From Rhodoblastus acidophilus (GTDB lineage Bacteria; Pseudomonadota; Alphaproteobacteria; Rhizobiales; Beijerinckiaceae), in assembly GCF_900187365.1 (NCBI RefSeq), contig NZ_FYDG01000013.1:1-64000 (forward strand): a stretch of 64,000 bases of DNA, written 5' to 3'. The translations under genes and the position numbers were made by a program. The notes beneath the pieces were generated by a model that saw nothing but the letters and a program-made list of their open reading frames with translations, was not told the origin of the DNA and did not search any database. Positions 25,899 through 34,169 of the stretch are shown here, in pieces; within the stretch, counting starts at the first letter, position 1, and the number at the start of each line of letters is the position of its first letter.

Positions 25899-26300
25899 TC
25901 AGCCAATGACGGTGGCCGACGACTTGCTCACCTTCACCGGCGTGGCCTCGTCGCCATCAAACTTCACGATAATGTCCTCATCGCGAAAGATATACTGGCA
26001 GGCGAGCCGGTAGTGCGGCGGCATGTCGTTGACCTCGGCGTTGGCGACTTCATCGTGAGATATCTTGCCGAGCTGTTTCAGCACTTCCTTTTCCTTTTCG
26101 GTCAGGGAAATGGCGCGTGGCGTCTTGCTCAGGATCGTCACTTCGCACAGGCAGGAGCCGCATTCGCCGTCCTGACAGTCGTAGGGAATCGGAACCTTGT
26201 GCTCCTTGGCGAGATCGAGCAGCGTGTTGCGCGCTCCCGCCACGGCGTAGACGGTCACATCGCGAGACAATTTCGGCGAGGTAAAAGTCACATTGGCCAT
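25899..26300 (-). CDS. [2Fe-2S] plant-type ferredoxin
   Basis: A 133-aa protein. The binding loop DCQDGECGSCLC supplies three cysteines and RLACQY, about 60 residues on, the fourth. The insert between (EKEKEVLKQLGKIS) is typical of FdxD-like ferredoxins often found with nitrogen-fixation genes in alphaproteobacteria; no nif gene is in this window. The start MANVTFTSPK is chosen over a 20-residue basic extension because of the upstream GAGGG. It is a small electron carrier, partner unknown. It is divergent from the helix-hairpin-helix gene. Confidence 0.88.
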   Translation of the reverse strand: MANVTFTSPKLSRDVTVYAVAGARNTLLDLAKEHKVPIPYDCQDGECGSCLCEVTILSKTPRAISLTEKEKEVLKQLGKISHDEVANAEVNDMPPHYRLACQYIFRDEDIIVKFDGDEATPVKVSKSSATVIG

Positions 26301-26505
26301 TGGTATGCCCTCGGGTTTGCGGAGACGAAGGTTTCCGCGCCGGAGGGCAGCAAAAGACATGCCCCCTCAGGATCGGCGCCAGACCGGATGTTCGGGCGAC
26401 GAAGTGTCGCGGCTGCTTCAACAGCGAGGCGAAGCCGACAGCGCCTGTCGGCGGCGCGACGGCGGTGTAAGATATGTGCGAGGCGAGAGGGGAGGGCGAT
26501 CGGCC

Positions 26506-26805
26506 ATGCCGCAACAGGCGAAACCGCAGGCGCTGGAGCAATTGCGCAATGTCGGCAAGGCGGCGCTGGCCGACTTCAGCCGGCTCGGCGTGACAAACGT
26601 GCGCCAGCTCGCGGAGCAGGACGCCGACGCGCTTTATGTTCGGCTCATGCGGGAGACGGGACGCCGGCATGACCCCTGCGTTCACGACCTCTTCGCGGCG
26701 GCGATCCATCAGGCCCGGACCGGCGAGGCCCTGAACTGGTGGGTTTTCTCGCCGGCGCGAAAGGCGCGTCAGGCTGCGGGCGCTTTCCCGAGTTTTGAGT
26801 CTTAG
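26506..26805 (+). CDS. helix-hairpin-helix (Cdd1/pathogenicity-locus) protein
   Basis: A 99-aa protein. The segment LEQLRNVGKAALADFSRLGV is a helix-hairpin-helix, followed by VRQLAEQDADALYVRLMRET, RHDPCVHDLFAAAIHQA and NWWVFS. This is the Cdd1 (pathogenicity locus) pattern of small putative nucleic-acid-binding proteins with no firm function. The start at 26506 follows GGGGAGGG. The last bases overlap the carA stop on the opposite strand by 4 nt. Confidence 0.78.
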   Translation: MPQQAKPQALEQLRNVGKAALADFSRLGVTNVRQLAEQDADALYVRLMRETGRRHDPCVHDLFAAAIHQARTGEALNWWVFSPARKARQAAGAFPSFES

Positions 26806-27983
26806 GCCGCGCGGGCCTTGTCCATCATCTCGACGAAGCGCGCGAACAGGTAATGGCTGTCCTGCGGGCCGGGCGAGGCTTCGGGGTGGTGCTGCACGGA
26901 AAAGGCCGGGCGGTCGGTGAGGGCGATGCCGCAGTTCGAACCGTCGAACAGCGAGCGGTGGGTTTCCACCGCATTGGCCGGCAGGGTTTTGGGATCGACG
27001 GCGAAGCCGTGGTTCATCGAGACGATCTCGACCTTGTCGGTGGTGAAATCCTTGACCGGATGATTGGCGCCGTGATGGCCCTGGTGCATTTTCTCGGTCT
27101 TGGCGCCCACCGCCAGCGCCATCATCTGATGGCCCAGGCAGATGCCGAAGGTCGGGATCTTGGCGTCGAGGATCTTCTGAATGGTCGGCACGGCGTATTT
27201 GCCGGTTTCGGCGGGGTCGCCGGGGCCGTTGGACAGGAACACCCCATCGGGCTTCAGCGCCAGGATATGCTCCGCCGACGTGGTCGCGGGCACGACCTCG
27301 ACTTCGCAGCCGGCGTCGGCCAGCAGGCGCAAAATGTTGCGCTTCACGCCGAAGTCGAGCGCCACCACCTTGTAGGCGGTCTTGTCCCGCGCGCCATAGC
27401 CGGAGCCGAGCTTCCAGGTGGTTTCGGACCAGGCATAGTCCTTTTCGGCGGTGACGCCGGGAACGAGGTCCATGCCATCAATGCCCGGCCAGGCCGCCGC
27501 CTGCTTCTTCAGGGCTTCCACGTCGAACTTGCCTTCGGGGTCATGGGCGATGACGGCGTTGGGCATGCCCTTTTCGCGGATCAGGGCGGTGAGGGCGCGG
27601 GTGTCCACGCCGGACAGGCCGACGATGTTGCGGGCCTTGAGCCATTCGACGAAATGGTTTTGCGCGCGGAAATTCGAGGGGTCGGTGACGGGCGCCCGCA
27701 CGATCACCCCGCGCGCGCCCTCGACCCGCGCCATGTCCACCGTCTCGACGTCCTCGCCATTGGCGCCGACATTGCCGATATGGGGAAAGGTGAAGGTGAC
27801 GATCTGCGCGGCGTAGGAGGGGTCCGTGAGGATTTCCTGATAGCCGGTCATGGCGGTGTTGAAGCAGACTTCCCCGACCGCCGCGCCGGCCGCGCCGAAG
27901 CCGAAGCCTTCGATCACCGTGCCATCCGCCAGAACCAGCAGGGCGGTGGGAAGGGGCTTGGTCCAGCCGTTTTGTTCGGTCAT
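26802..27983 (-). CDS. carA: carbamoyl-phosphate synthase small subunit
   Basis: A 393-aa glutamine-hydrolysing subunit that supplies ammonia to CarB for arginine and pyrimidine synthesis. N-terminal domain: ALLVLADGTVIEGFGFG and CFNTAMTGYQEILTDPSY. C-terminal class I amidotransferase: nucleophile cysteine in PTFGICLGHQMMAL and the His/Glu pair in QHHPEASPGP. The start is MTEQNGWTK; upstream in-frame codons are read through the hairpin and rejected. The partner carB is not in the window. A perfect hairpin lies in its leader, 30 nt before the ATG. Confidence 0.96.
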   Translation of the reverse strand: MTEQNGWTKPLPTALLVLADGTVIEGFGFGAAGAAVGEVCFNTAMTGYQEILTDPSYAAQIVTFTFPHIGNVGANGEDVETVDMARVEGARGVIVRAPVTDPSNFRAQNHFVEWLKARNIVGLSGVDTRALTALIREKGMPNAVIAHDPEGKFDVEALKKQAAAWPGIDGMDLVPGVTAEKDYAWSETTWKLGSGYGARDKTAYKVVALDFGVKRNILRLLADAGCEVEVVPATTSAEHILALKPDGVFLSNGPGDPAETGKYAVPTIQKILDAKIPTFGICLGHQMMALAVGAKTEKMHQGHHGANHPVKDFTTDKVEIVSMNHGFAVDPKTLPANAVETHRSLFDGSNCGIALTDRPAFSVQHHPEASPGPQDSHYLFARFVEMMDKARAA

Positions 27984-28012
27984 GTCGGTCTCGATCGGGA
28001 GTGGCGCGTGCG

Positions 28013-28045
28013 AAAAAGCGTTTCGTGCGGGACGAAACGCTTTTT
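28013..28045 (-). promoter_or_regulatory. perfect hairpin in the carA leader
   Basis: A 14-bp perfect inverted repeat (arms 28013-28026 and 28032-28045, 5-nt loop) with A5 at one end and T5-6 at the other, so it looks like an intrinsic terminator in both directions. It lies 30 nt upstream of the carA start and 90 nt upstream of the divergent yqeY start. It could be an attenuator for carA, or separate the two divergent transcription units. Confidence 0.7.
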
Positions 28046-28134
28046 TCCATACGGGGGTTGAAATCCAGGTGCAACCTAGGCATTCGAGGCTCAATCGTCA
28101 ATGCCGACCCTCGGCCGACCAGCGGGATGCTCAC

Positions 28135-28587
28135 ATGTTGCGCGAACAATTCACAGCCGAACTCAAGACAGCCATGAAGGCGGGCGACAAGGCCCGCGTG
28201 GCCACGATCCGTATGATCACCGCCGCGCTCAAGGATAAGGACATCGAGGCTCGCACCTCCGGCAAGGAGGTCGGCGAGGACGACATTCTCGCGCTGTTGC
28301 AGAAGCTGGTGAAGAGCCGGCAGGAGAGCATGACAATCTACGATCAGAACGGCCGTCCCGAACTCGCCGCGCAGGAGCGCGAGGAAATCGCGGTGATCGC
28401 CACCTTCCTGCCGCAGCCGCTGAGCGATGAGGACGTCGCCGCCGCCATCAAGGCCGCCATCGCCGAAACCGGCGCGACCTCGATCAAGGAGATGGGCAAG
28501 GTCGTGGCCGCGCTCAAGGCCGCCCATGCCGGCAAGATGGACTTCGCCAAGGTCAGCGGTCTGGTGAAGGCCGCGCTGGCTGGGTGA
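28135..28587 (+). CDS. GatB/YqeY domain protein
   Basis: A 150-aa helical protein: EQFTAELKTAMKAGDKARVA, then TIRMITAALKDKDIEAR, EEIAVIATFLPQPLSDEDV and KEMGKVVAALKAAHAGKMDF. This is the YqeY family, related to the tail domain of the GatB amidotransferase subunit. It is thought to bind tRNA or to influence tRNA-dependent amidation, but its role is not settled. The start at 28135 is MLREQF. It is divergent from carA, as in many alphaproteobacteria. Confidence 0.92.
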   Translation: MLREQFTAELKTAMKAGDKARVATIRMITAALKDKDIEARTSGKEVGEDDILALLQKLVKSRQESMTIYDQNGRPELAAQEREEIAVIATFLPQPLSDEDVAAAIKAAIAETGATSIKEMGKVVAALKAAHAGKMDFAKVSGLVKAALAG

Positions 28588-28597
28588 GTTGATGCGG

Positions 28598-28625
28598 CGC
28601 CGGCGCGATTGTTGTCGCGCCGGCG
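28598..28625. terminator. bidirectional terminator hairpin, yqeY / pgeF
   Basis: An 11-bp GC-rich perfect stem (28598-28608 with 28615-28625) and TTGTTG loop fill the 39-nt gap between two convergent genes. There is no T-run, so efficiency is uncertain. Confidence 0.6.
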
Positions 28626-28626
28626 T

Positions 28627-29397
28627 TCACGCCGGCAGCGCGACGCCCGCCACCAGCCGGCCGTAGTCCGGCTCCTTGCGATGCGTCGTGCGGCGGTAGG
28701 AGAAGAAGCGCTCCTCGTCCGAATACGTGTCGAGGCGCGTGTTGTCGAAGCGCCCGATTCCCGCTTGCTCCACCCGGAGTTCGATCAGGCCCGGCAGGTC
28801 AAACATGAAATGCTCCGCCTGACGCGATGGGGTGAAGAACCGTGCGTAATCGGCGTTCTCGCCGATGAAGCGTGCGTAAAACTCCGGCCCGACTTCGTAG
28901 GATTGCGGGCCGATGGTCGGCCCCAGCGCGCCGGAAATATTTTCGCGGCGCGCGCCAAGCCCCTCCATCGCCGCCACAAGCGCCTCGACCATGCCGGTCA
29001 GCGCCCCTTTCCAGCCGGCGTGGGCGGCGCCGATCACCCCGGCCCGGGCGTCGGCCATCAGCAGCACGCCGCAATCGGCGCCGGTCACGCCCAGGCCCAG
29101 GCCGGGGGTGTTGCTGACCAGACCGTCGCAGCGCGGCCTTGCGTCCGCCGCCCAGGGGGCCGAAACCGTCCGCGCGTCGGCGGAATGAATTTGATAGGGG
29201 ACAAGAAAATTTTCCGGCGCGACGCCCAGAAACGCCGCCATGCGCGCGCGGTTTTCGGCCACGGCGGCGGGATCGTCCTGCGAGCCGACGCCGCCGTTCA
29301 GCGAGGCGTAAATCCCCTGCGATGCGCCGCCCTTGCGGGTGAAAAAGCCGTGGCTGACGCCGTCGAGCGCCTGCGACCGGATCGCCTCAAGCGTCAT
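28627..29397 (-). CDS. pgeF: peptidoglycan editing factor PgeF (YfiH/laccase-domain)
   Basis: A 256-aa protein of the multicopper-polyphenol-oxidase-like family now known to remove misplaced L-serine from cell-wall precursors. Hallmarks: HGFFTRKGGASQGIYASLN, the DCGVLLMADARAGVIGAAHAG stretch with Zn-type Cys and His, HAGWKGALTGM, and ALGPTIGPQSYEVG. It overlaps the upstream MidA-type methyltransferase gene by 11 nt, giving a likely lgt-midA-pgeF operon. Confidence 0.93.
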   Translation of the reverse strand: MTLEAIRSQALDGVSHGFFTRKGGASQGIYASLNGGVGSQDDPAAVAENRARMAAFLGVAPENFLVPYQIHSADARTVSAPWAADARPRCDGLVSNTPGLGLGVTGADCGVLLMADARAGVIGAAHAGWKGALTGMVEALVAAMEGLGARRENISGALGPTIGPQSYEVGPEFYARFIGENADYARFFTPSRQAEHFMFDLPGLIELRVEQAGIGRFDNTRLDTYSDEERFFSYRRTTHRKEPDYGRLVAGVALPA

Positions 29398-30496
29398 GGC
29401 CGTCCTCGTCCGGTTCGGTGAAGCCGGGCAGGTCGCGCAGGCCGCGACGGGTGACGGCCAGCACCTTGAACAGGGCGCCCATCCCGGTCTCCTCCATGTC
29501 GGTCAGCCGCGCCAGCGCGGCGTCGATCTGCGCGCGCTGGTCCTCGCTCGCGCGGCCGGCCAGCGCCTCGGCGCGCTCGATAATGCCGATGTCGATCAGG
29601 AAACGGCCCTGCGGCACGGGGCCGTGCGCTTCGGCATGGACGGCGCGCGCCGCGCGCGACAGGGCGGAAAAATCGACATGGGTGGTCAGGTCGGCCTGTC
29701 CCGGTTCGGCGAGCGGATCGACGAAGCGATGCGCCTTGATCGCCTGCAGCGTCTCGCCGAAGCCGGTTTGCAAATAGCCGTAGTCCACCGCCAGCAGCGC
29801 GCCGTTCTGTTCGACGATGCGCGCGGCGATTTGCGACATCACCCTTTGCGCCGCCGCATTGATTTCGAGCACGGCGCCGTCCTCGGCCTCCGCCTTGAGG
29901 AACGGCTCGATCTGGTCGCCGAGGCCGAAGGCGAGCCGGCCGTCGCCGTCGAGGCCGATCAGCTTCTCGCGCCAGCCCTGCGGCGTCTTCACGTAATGGC
30001 GCGTCGGCAGGGCGTCGAAGAATTCGTTGGCGATGAAAATGGCGGGGCCGGCCGGAACGCCGTCGAGGGTGCGATGCCAGCTCACCGGGCGGCCGCACGA
30101 GGCCAGCGCCTCGCTCTGGCGGTCCGCGAGCTTGTCGCTGGCCTCGACGAGATGCACGTCGAGCGCGGCGAAAAAGCCCGGCGCCACCCGCGCCGCGCGC
30201 AGGAAATCCGACATGAGCGCGCCGCGCCCCGGTCCGAGTTCGACCAGCCGCAGCTCTGCGGGCGCGCCGATGCGCTCCCACAGATCCGCCGCCCACAGAC
30301 CGATCAGCTCGCCGAACATCTGCGAAATTTCCGGCGCCGTCGTGAAGTCGCCGGTCGCGCCAAACGGATCGCGGGCGGTGTAATAGCCCTTCGACGGATG
30401 GGTCAGCGCCAGCGCCATGAAGCGCTCGATCGAAATCGGGCCGTCGTGGGCGATGATCTCACGGATGTCCGCGCCAAGATCGTCCGGTTCAGCCAT
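29387..30496 (-). CDS. MidA/NDUFAF7-family SAM-dependent methyltransferase
   Basis: A 369-aa protein with family motifs ISIERFMALALTHPSKGYYT, FTTAPEISQMFGELIGLW, motif I VELGPGRGALMSDFLRAA, FIANEFFDALP and GALLAVDYGY. The mitochondrial relative methylates an arginine of complex I subunit NDUFS2; a similar role on NuoD is plausible here. It is translationally coupled to lgt upstream (8-nt overlap) and to pgeF downstream. Confidence 0.92.
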   Translation of the reverse strand: MAEPDDLGADIREIIAHDGPISIERFMALALTHPSKGYYTARDPFGATGDFTTAPEISQMFGELIGLWAADLWERIGAPAELRLVELGPGRGALMSDFLRAARVAPGFFAALDVHLVEASDKLADRQSEALASCGRPVSWHRTLDGVPAGPAIFIANEFFDALPTRHYVKTPQGWREKLIGLDGDGRLAFGLGDQIEPFLKAEAEDGAVLEINAAAQRVMSQIAARIVEQNGALLAVDYGYLQTGFGETLQAIKAHRFVDPLAEPGQADLTTHVDFSALSRAARAVHAEAHGPVPQGRFLIDIGIIERAEALAGRASEDQRAQIDAALARLTDMEETGMGALFKVLAVTRRGLRDLPGFTEPDEDGHDA

Positions 30497-31328
30497 GTAT
30501 CGTCTCCAGTTGCGCGCCCGCTCTCCGGCGTAGGGCGAAAATGATCAGGGCGCCGCCGGCCAGCGCCAGCGGCACGGACAGCAGCATGCCCATTGTGGCG
30601 CCTCCGAACAGGAAGCCAAGCTGCGGGTCGGGCTCGCGGAAAAATTCGCAGGCGATTCGCGCCAGCGCATAGCCGACCAGGAACAGGCCGCTGGTCAAGC
30701 CGGACCGCCGGAAGGCGCCGGCGCGGACCGCGAGCGCCATGACGAGGCCGAGGGCCAGCCCTTCGAGGCCGGCCTCGTAGAGCTGGCTGGGATGGCGCGG
30801 CTCCGGCCCTGCGCCCGGAAACATCATGGCCCAGGGGACGTCGGCGGGCCGGCCCCATAGCTCCGGCTTGATGAAATTGGCGAGGCGCCCGAGGAACAGG
30901 CCGATGGGCGCGACGCAACAGCAGAGGTCGCCGACCGAAAGAAACAAGACCTTTTCGCGGCGCGCGAACAGGAAGGCGCCGAGCGCGGCGCCGGTCATGC
31001 CGCCGTGGAACGACATGCCGCCCTGCCAGACGGCGGGGATTTCCAGCGGATTGGCCAGGAAAAACGGCAGATTGTAGAACAGAACATAGAACAGCCGTCC
31101 GCCGAGCACGGCGCCGAAGGCCACGTAAACCAGCAGGTCGTCCAGGCTTCGCGCCGAGGGCCGCGCCACCGCGCCCCATGGGGCGTCGCGCGTCACCAGC
31201 CGCTGCGCGATCAGCCAGCCGACGACGAGGGAGACGATATAGCTGAGGGCGTAATAGCGAATCGGCAAAGGCCCGAGCTGGACCATGACCGGGTCGATGA
31301 CGGGATAGGGCATGACGTAGAGCGGCAT
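30489..31328 (-). CDS. lgt: prolipoprotein diacylglyceryl transferase
   Basis: A 279-aa inner-membrane enzyme that moves diacylglycerol from phosphatidylglycerol to the lipobox cysteine of prolipoproteins. Signature residues: GGMSFHGGMTGAALG (essential HGG), GLFLGRLANFIKPELWGRP (the N and E of the Lgt signature), HPSQLYEAGLEG and YALARIACEFFREPD. The start is MPLYVMPYPV. Its initiation region (AGGGACCGCTCATG on the minus strand) is the last copy of a tandem repeat that runs upstream. Confidence 0.96.
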   Translation of the reverse strand: MPLYVMPYPVIDPVMVQLGPLPIRYYALSYIVSLVVGWLIAQRLVTRDAPWGAVARPSARSLDDLLVYVAFGAVLGGRLFYVLFYNLPFFLANPLEIPAVWQGGMSFHGGMTGAALGAFLFARREKVLFLSVGDLCCCVAPIGLFLGRLANFIKPELWGRPADVPWAMMFPGAGPEPRHPSQLYEAGLEGLALGLVMALAVRAGAFRRSGLTSGLFLVGYALARIACEFFREPDPQLGFLFGGATMGMLLSVPLALAGGALIIFALRRRAGAQLETIHG

Positions 31329-31420
31329 GAGCGGTCCCTAAATGAGCGGTCCCCGAATGATCGGTCCCTGGAATGAGCGGTCTCTGAACGTGCGGCCTCC
31401 AGGAATGTGCGGTCCTGGGC
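31326..31420 (-). repeat. degenerate tandem repeats of the lgt translation start
   Basis: Five or six copies of a roughly 15-17-bp unit. On the minus strand each reads about GGGACCGCTCATT. The copy nearest lgt is the gene's own ribosome binding site plus ATG (GGGACCGCTCATG). Copies farther away decay progressively (GGGACCGATCATT, then AGAGACCGCTCATT, then GGCCGCACGT). They look like successive duplications of the initiation region. Confidence 0.8.
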
Positions 31421-31545
31421 GGCGGACAAACGCGAGAATCAAGCGATCCGGCGGCACATTAGGCCGGTTTCGCAAAGCTTGCGCGAAAAACTTGCTTTGG
31501 CGGCGGAAAAGCCCCATCTCATCGGCGACAACCAGGAGCCCCGCC

Positions 31546-31818
31546 ATGCAGGAACGCCCCCGCTTTTTCGATGACATGTCGCGTTTGTTCAATGACGCCG
31601 CCGGCGCGGCCAAAAGCCTCGGCAAGGAGGCGGAGACCATGATCAAGGCGCAGGTCGAGCGGATGATGTCGACAATGGATATTGTCTCGCGCGAGGAATT
31701 CGAGGCCGTGCGCGACATGGCGGTCGCCGCCCGCAACGCCAACGACGCGCTGGAGCGGCGCGTGGCCGAACTGGAAGCCAAGCTCGCGGCGACGGCCTCA
31801 TCCAACGGCGCCGAATAA
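31546..31818 (+). CDS. ubiK: ubiquinone biosynthesis accessory factor UbiK (BMFP)
   Basis: A 90-aa protein, amphipathic helix then coiled coil: RFFDDMSRLFNDAAGAAKSL and VSREEFEAVRDMAVAARNAN, then a heptad-like stretch ending ERRVAELEAKLAA. This is the BMFP/DUF526 family; UbiK helps assemble the ubiquinone-making complex in the soluble-lipid fraction. The start at 31546 follows AGGAG. It is divergent from lgt, a common alphaproteobacterial arrangement. Confidence 0.88.
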   Translation: MQERPRFFDDMSRLFNDAAGAAKSLGKEAETMIKAQVERMMSTMDIVSREEFEAVRDMAVAARNANDALERRVAELEAKLAATASSNGAE

Positions 31819-32073
31819 GGCGCTGTTGCGATAGTTGTGGACTTTTTTTTGGCAGCATGGACTACCCTCCGCGAATCCAGCAGTTTGATCCTGCCGTAAG
31901 GGACGATTCACCTTCCGGGTCGTTGCAGCTATATTGACCTGGTCAGGTGATTCGCCGCTGCCTTGTCCGCCGTCCGCAGGGGTGGCGGCGCAAGGCGTCC
32001 GCGCGGCGAACAGTATCGGCGCGAGTTTAGCCATATCTTCACTCCTTCGCGCATTGCGCGCCGGAAACGATCC

Positions 32074-32577
32074 ATGCTGCTTACTGAACTGGAACATAGC
32101 GAGAGATTCGAGCACCCGGTCGACGTGATCGAGCGGCTCGCCTGTCTGAAGGACTGGAGCTTCGACCGCGACGACGCGGATGAAATCTCGCTCGGCGTGA
32201 CCGGCTCCTGGGCGGATTACAACATCGCCTTCACGTGGCTGTCGGAATGCGAGGCGCTGCATCTGGCCTGCGCCTTCGATTTGAAGGTTCCCGAACGGCG
32301 CCGCGCCGAGACGGCGCGTCTGGTGACCAAGATCAACGAGCAGATGTGGATGGGCCATTTCGACGTCTGGTCGCGCGACGGCGTGGTGATGTTCCGTCAC
32401 GCCCTGCCGCTGGCCGGCGGCGCGCAGCCCGGCATGGCGCAATGCGAGGCGATGCTCTCGGCCGCGCTCGACGCCTGCGAACGCTATTACCAGGCGTTCC
32501 AGTTCGTGGTCTGGGCCAACAAGCCGGCGGAGGAATCGCTGTCCAGCGCCCTGTTCGAGACCAAGGGCGAAGCATGA
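32074..32577 (+). CDS. YbjN-domain protein
   Basis: A 167-aa cytoplasmic protein of the YbjN/type III secretion chaperone-like fold: HPVDVIERLACLKDWSFDRD, TWLSECEALHLACAFDLKVP, then INEQMWMGHFDVW and ACERYYQAFQFVVW. YbjN proteins are putative sensory or chaperone-like factors with no clear reaction. The ATG at 32074 is preferred; 37 upstream codons in frame are unlike the family. Its TGA overlaps the proC start (ATGA), so they are co-translated. This pairing is conserved in related bacteria as far as I recall. Confidence 0.87.
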   Translation: MLLTELEHSERFEHPVDVIERLACLKDWSFDRDDADEISLGVTGSWADYNIAFTWLSECEALHLACAFDLKVPERRRAETARLVTKINEQMWMGHFDVWSRDGVVMFRHALPLAGGAQPGMAQCEAMLSAALDACERYYQAFQFVVWANKPAEESLSSALFETKGEA

Positions 32578-33380
32578 CCGCGCCCGAAACTTTGGCGCTG
32601 GTGGGCGCCGGCAAGATGGGGTCGTCCCTGCTTGGGGGCTGGCTCGCCGCCGGCTTCGAACCGCGGCGCATCAGCGTCTACGATCCCGCGCCCTCCGACG
32701 CGCTGCGCGCGCAGGCCGGCAAATGGGGCTTCGCGCTGAACCCCGCGCACGCGCCGGCCGAAGCGGTGGTGCTTGCGGTCAAGCCGCAGGCGCTCGACGC
32801 GGTGGCCGCCGGAATCGCGGCGCTGTTCGGCCGGGACAGCTTTCTCCTGTCGATTCTGGCGGGCAAAACCGTTCATAATCTCGCCGCCCGTCTGCCGGCC
32901 TCGGCGATCCTGCGCGCCATGCCCAACACGCCCGCCGCGGTCGGACGCGGCGTCACCGGCGTGTTCGCCAATGAAGCGACCCGCCCCGACCAGCGCGAAA
33001 AGGCGCAGTTCCTGCTCTCGGGCGTCGGCGGCGTCGAATGGGTCGAGCGCGAATCGCTGATTGACGCCGTCACCGCCATTTCCGGCTCGGGGCCGGCCTA
33101 TGTGTTCAATCTGGTCGAGGCGCTCGCCGAAGCCGGGACGCAACTCGGGCTGCCGGCCGATCTGTCGCTGCGGCTCGCCCGCGCCACGGTGGAAGGCTCC
33201 GGCGAACTGCTGCGCCGCCAGCCCGACATCTCCGCCGCGACCCTGCGCAAAAACGTCACATCGCCCGGCGGAACCACGCAGGCCGCGCTCGATGTGCTGA
33301 TGGCCCCCGACGGCTTGACGCCCCTGATGGTCCGAGCCGGCGCCGCCGCGCGGAAGCGCGCCGAGGACTTGTCCGGCTGA
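32574..33380 (+). CDS. proC: pyrroline-5-carboxylate reductase
   Basis: A 268-aa enzyme for the last step of proline synthesis. N-terminal Rossmann fold: LALVGAGKMGSSLLGGW. Then VVLAVKPQALD, ILRAMPNTPAAVGRGVTG and the C-terminal helical signature ITAISGSGPAYVFNLVEAL, with TSPGGTTQAALDVL near the active site. Length matches the family (about 270). Its start overlaps the ybjN-type gene stop. Confidence 0.95.
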   Translation: MTAPETLALVGAGKMGSSLLGGWLAAGFEPRRISVYDPAPSDALRAQAGKWGFALNPAHAPAEAVVLAVKPQALDAVAAGIAALFGRDSFLLSILAGKTVHNLAARLPASAILRAMPNTPAAVGRGVTGVFANEATRPDQREKAQFLLSGVGGVEWVERESLIDAVTAISGSGPAYVFNLVEALAEAGTQLGLPADLSLRLARATVEGSGELLRRQPDISAATLRKNVTSPGGTTQAALDVLMAPDGLTPLMVRAGAAARKRAEDLSG

Positions 33381-33429
33381 ACTTGCGCGCGGCCGCGCTT
33401 CGACCCATCTTGTGCGTGGAGGGCCAGCC

Positions 33430-34107
33430 ATGAGCGCGCATAAGCATAGATCGGACGAGAACGCGGAAAGCAAGCCGAAGGACGCCCGGGAAAAAGCCGT
33501 GGACGCGCTGATGGCGCTGGCGGCGGAAAGGACCTGGGTCGAAATATCGATGGCCGATGTCGCCGATCGCGCCGGCCTGTCGCTGGCGCAGTTTCGTGAC
33601 GCGTTCCCGTCCAAGGGCGCCGTTCTCGCCGGCTTTTCCCGGCGCATCGACCGCATTGTGCTCGATGAGACGCCGGACGATCTCGCCGGCGAAAGCGCCA
33701 AGGACCGGCTGTTCGACGTTCTGATGCGCCGGTTCGACGCGATGAAACCCTACAAGGCCGCGCTCGTCCATATCGACGCCTGGGCGATGCGCGATCCCCC
33801 CGCCTTGGCCGAGATCAACCGACTCGCGATCAATTCGCTGCGCTTCATGCTGGAGGCGGCCGGGGAAAGCAGCGAGGGGCCGCTCGGCGCGGTGAAACTG
33901 CAGGGGCTGGTCCTGGTCTGGCTGCGGACGTTCCATGTTTGGCTTGACGACGACTCCGACGATTCCGCGCGGACCATGGCCGCGTTGGACCACGAGCTTG
34001 AACAAGGCCGGGTCTGGGCCGCAAGGCTCGACGACGCCGGCCGGGCGCTGGCCCCGCTGGCCGATCCGCTGATGGGGCTGGCGCGGCGGCTCGTCGGCGC
34101 GCGGTGA
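33430..34107 (+). CDS. TetR-family regulator
   Basis: A 225-aa protein. An N-terminal helix-turn-helix (about residues 18-65: KAVDALMALAAERTWVEISM, then ADVADRAGLSLAQFRDAFPS and KGAVLAGFSRRID) is followed by a helical ligand/dimer domain. The C-terminal part resembles the COQ9-like branch of the TetR fold (ALVHIDAWAMRDPPALAEIN, LRTFHVWLDDDSDDSARTMA), so a lipid-quinone binding role is possible. The start at 33430 follows GGAGGG; a GTG six codons earlier is possible. It lies 49 nt after proC on the same strand. Targets unknown. Confidence 0.83.
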   Translation: MSAHKHRSDENAESKPKDAREKAVDALMALAAERTWVEISMADVADRAGLSLAQFRDAFPSKGAVLAGFSRRIDRIVLDETPDDLAGESAKDRLFDVLMRRFDAMKPYKAALVHIDAWAMRDPPALAEINRLAINSLRFMLEAAGESSEGPLGAVKLQGLVLVWLRTFHVWLDDDSDDSARTMAALDHELEQGRVWAARLDDAGRALAPLADPLMGLARRLVGAR

Positions 34108-34169
34108 GACGAAAGGTCGGCGTCATTTTCGGTTGATAGGAGTAGCGGGAAGCGCGTGAGCGAATCGCA

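Noticed and set aside
28084-28094. Longer N-terminus of carA reaching 28094
   Set aside because: It would translate through a perfect terminator-like hairpin and adds residues absent from the family.
31326-31420. CRISPR array or mobile-element repeat in front of lgt
   Set aside because: Units are contiguous, degenerate and derived from the gene's own start region.
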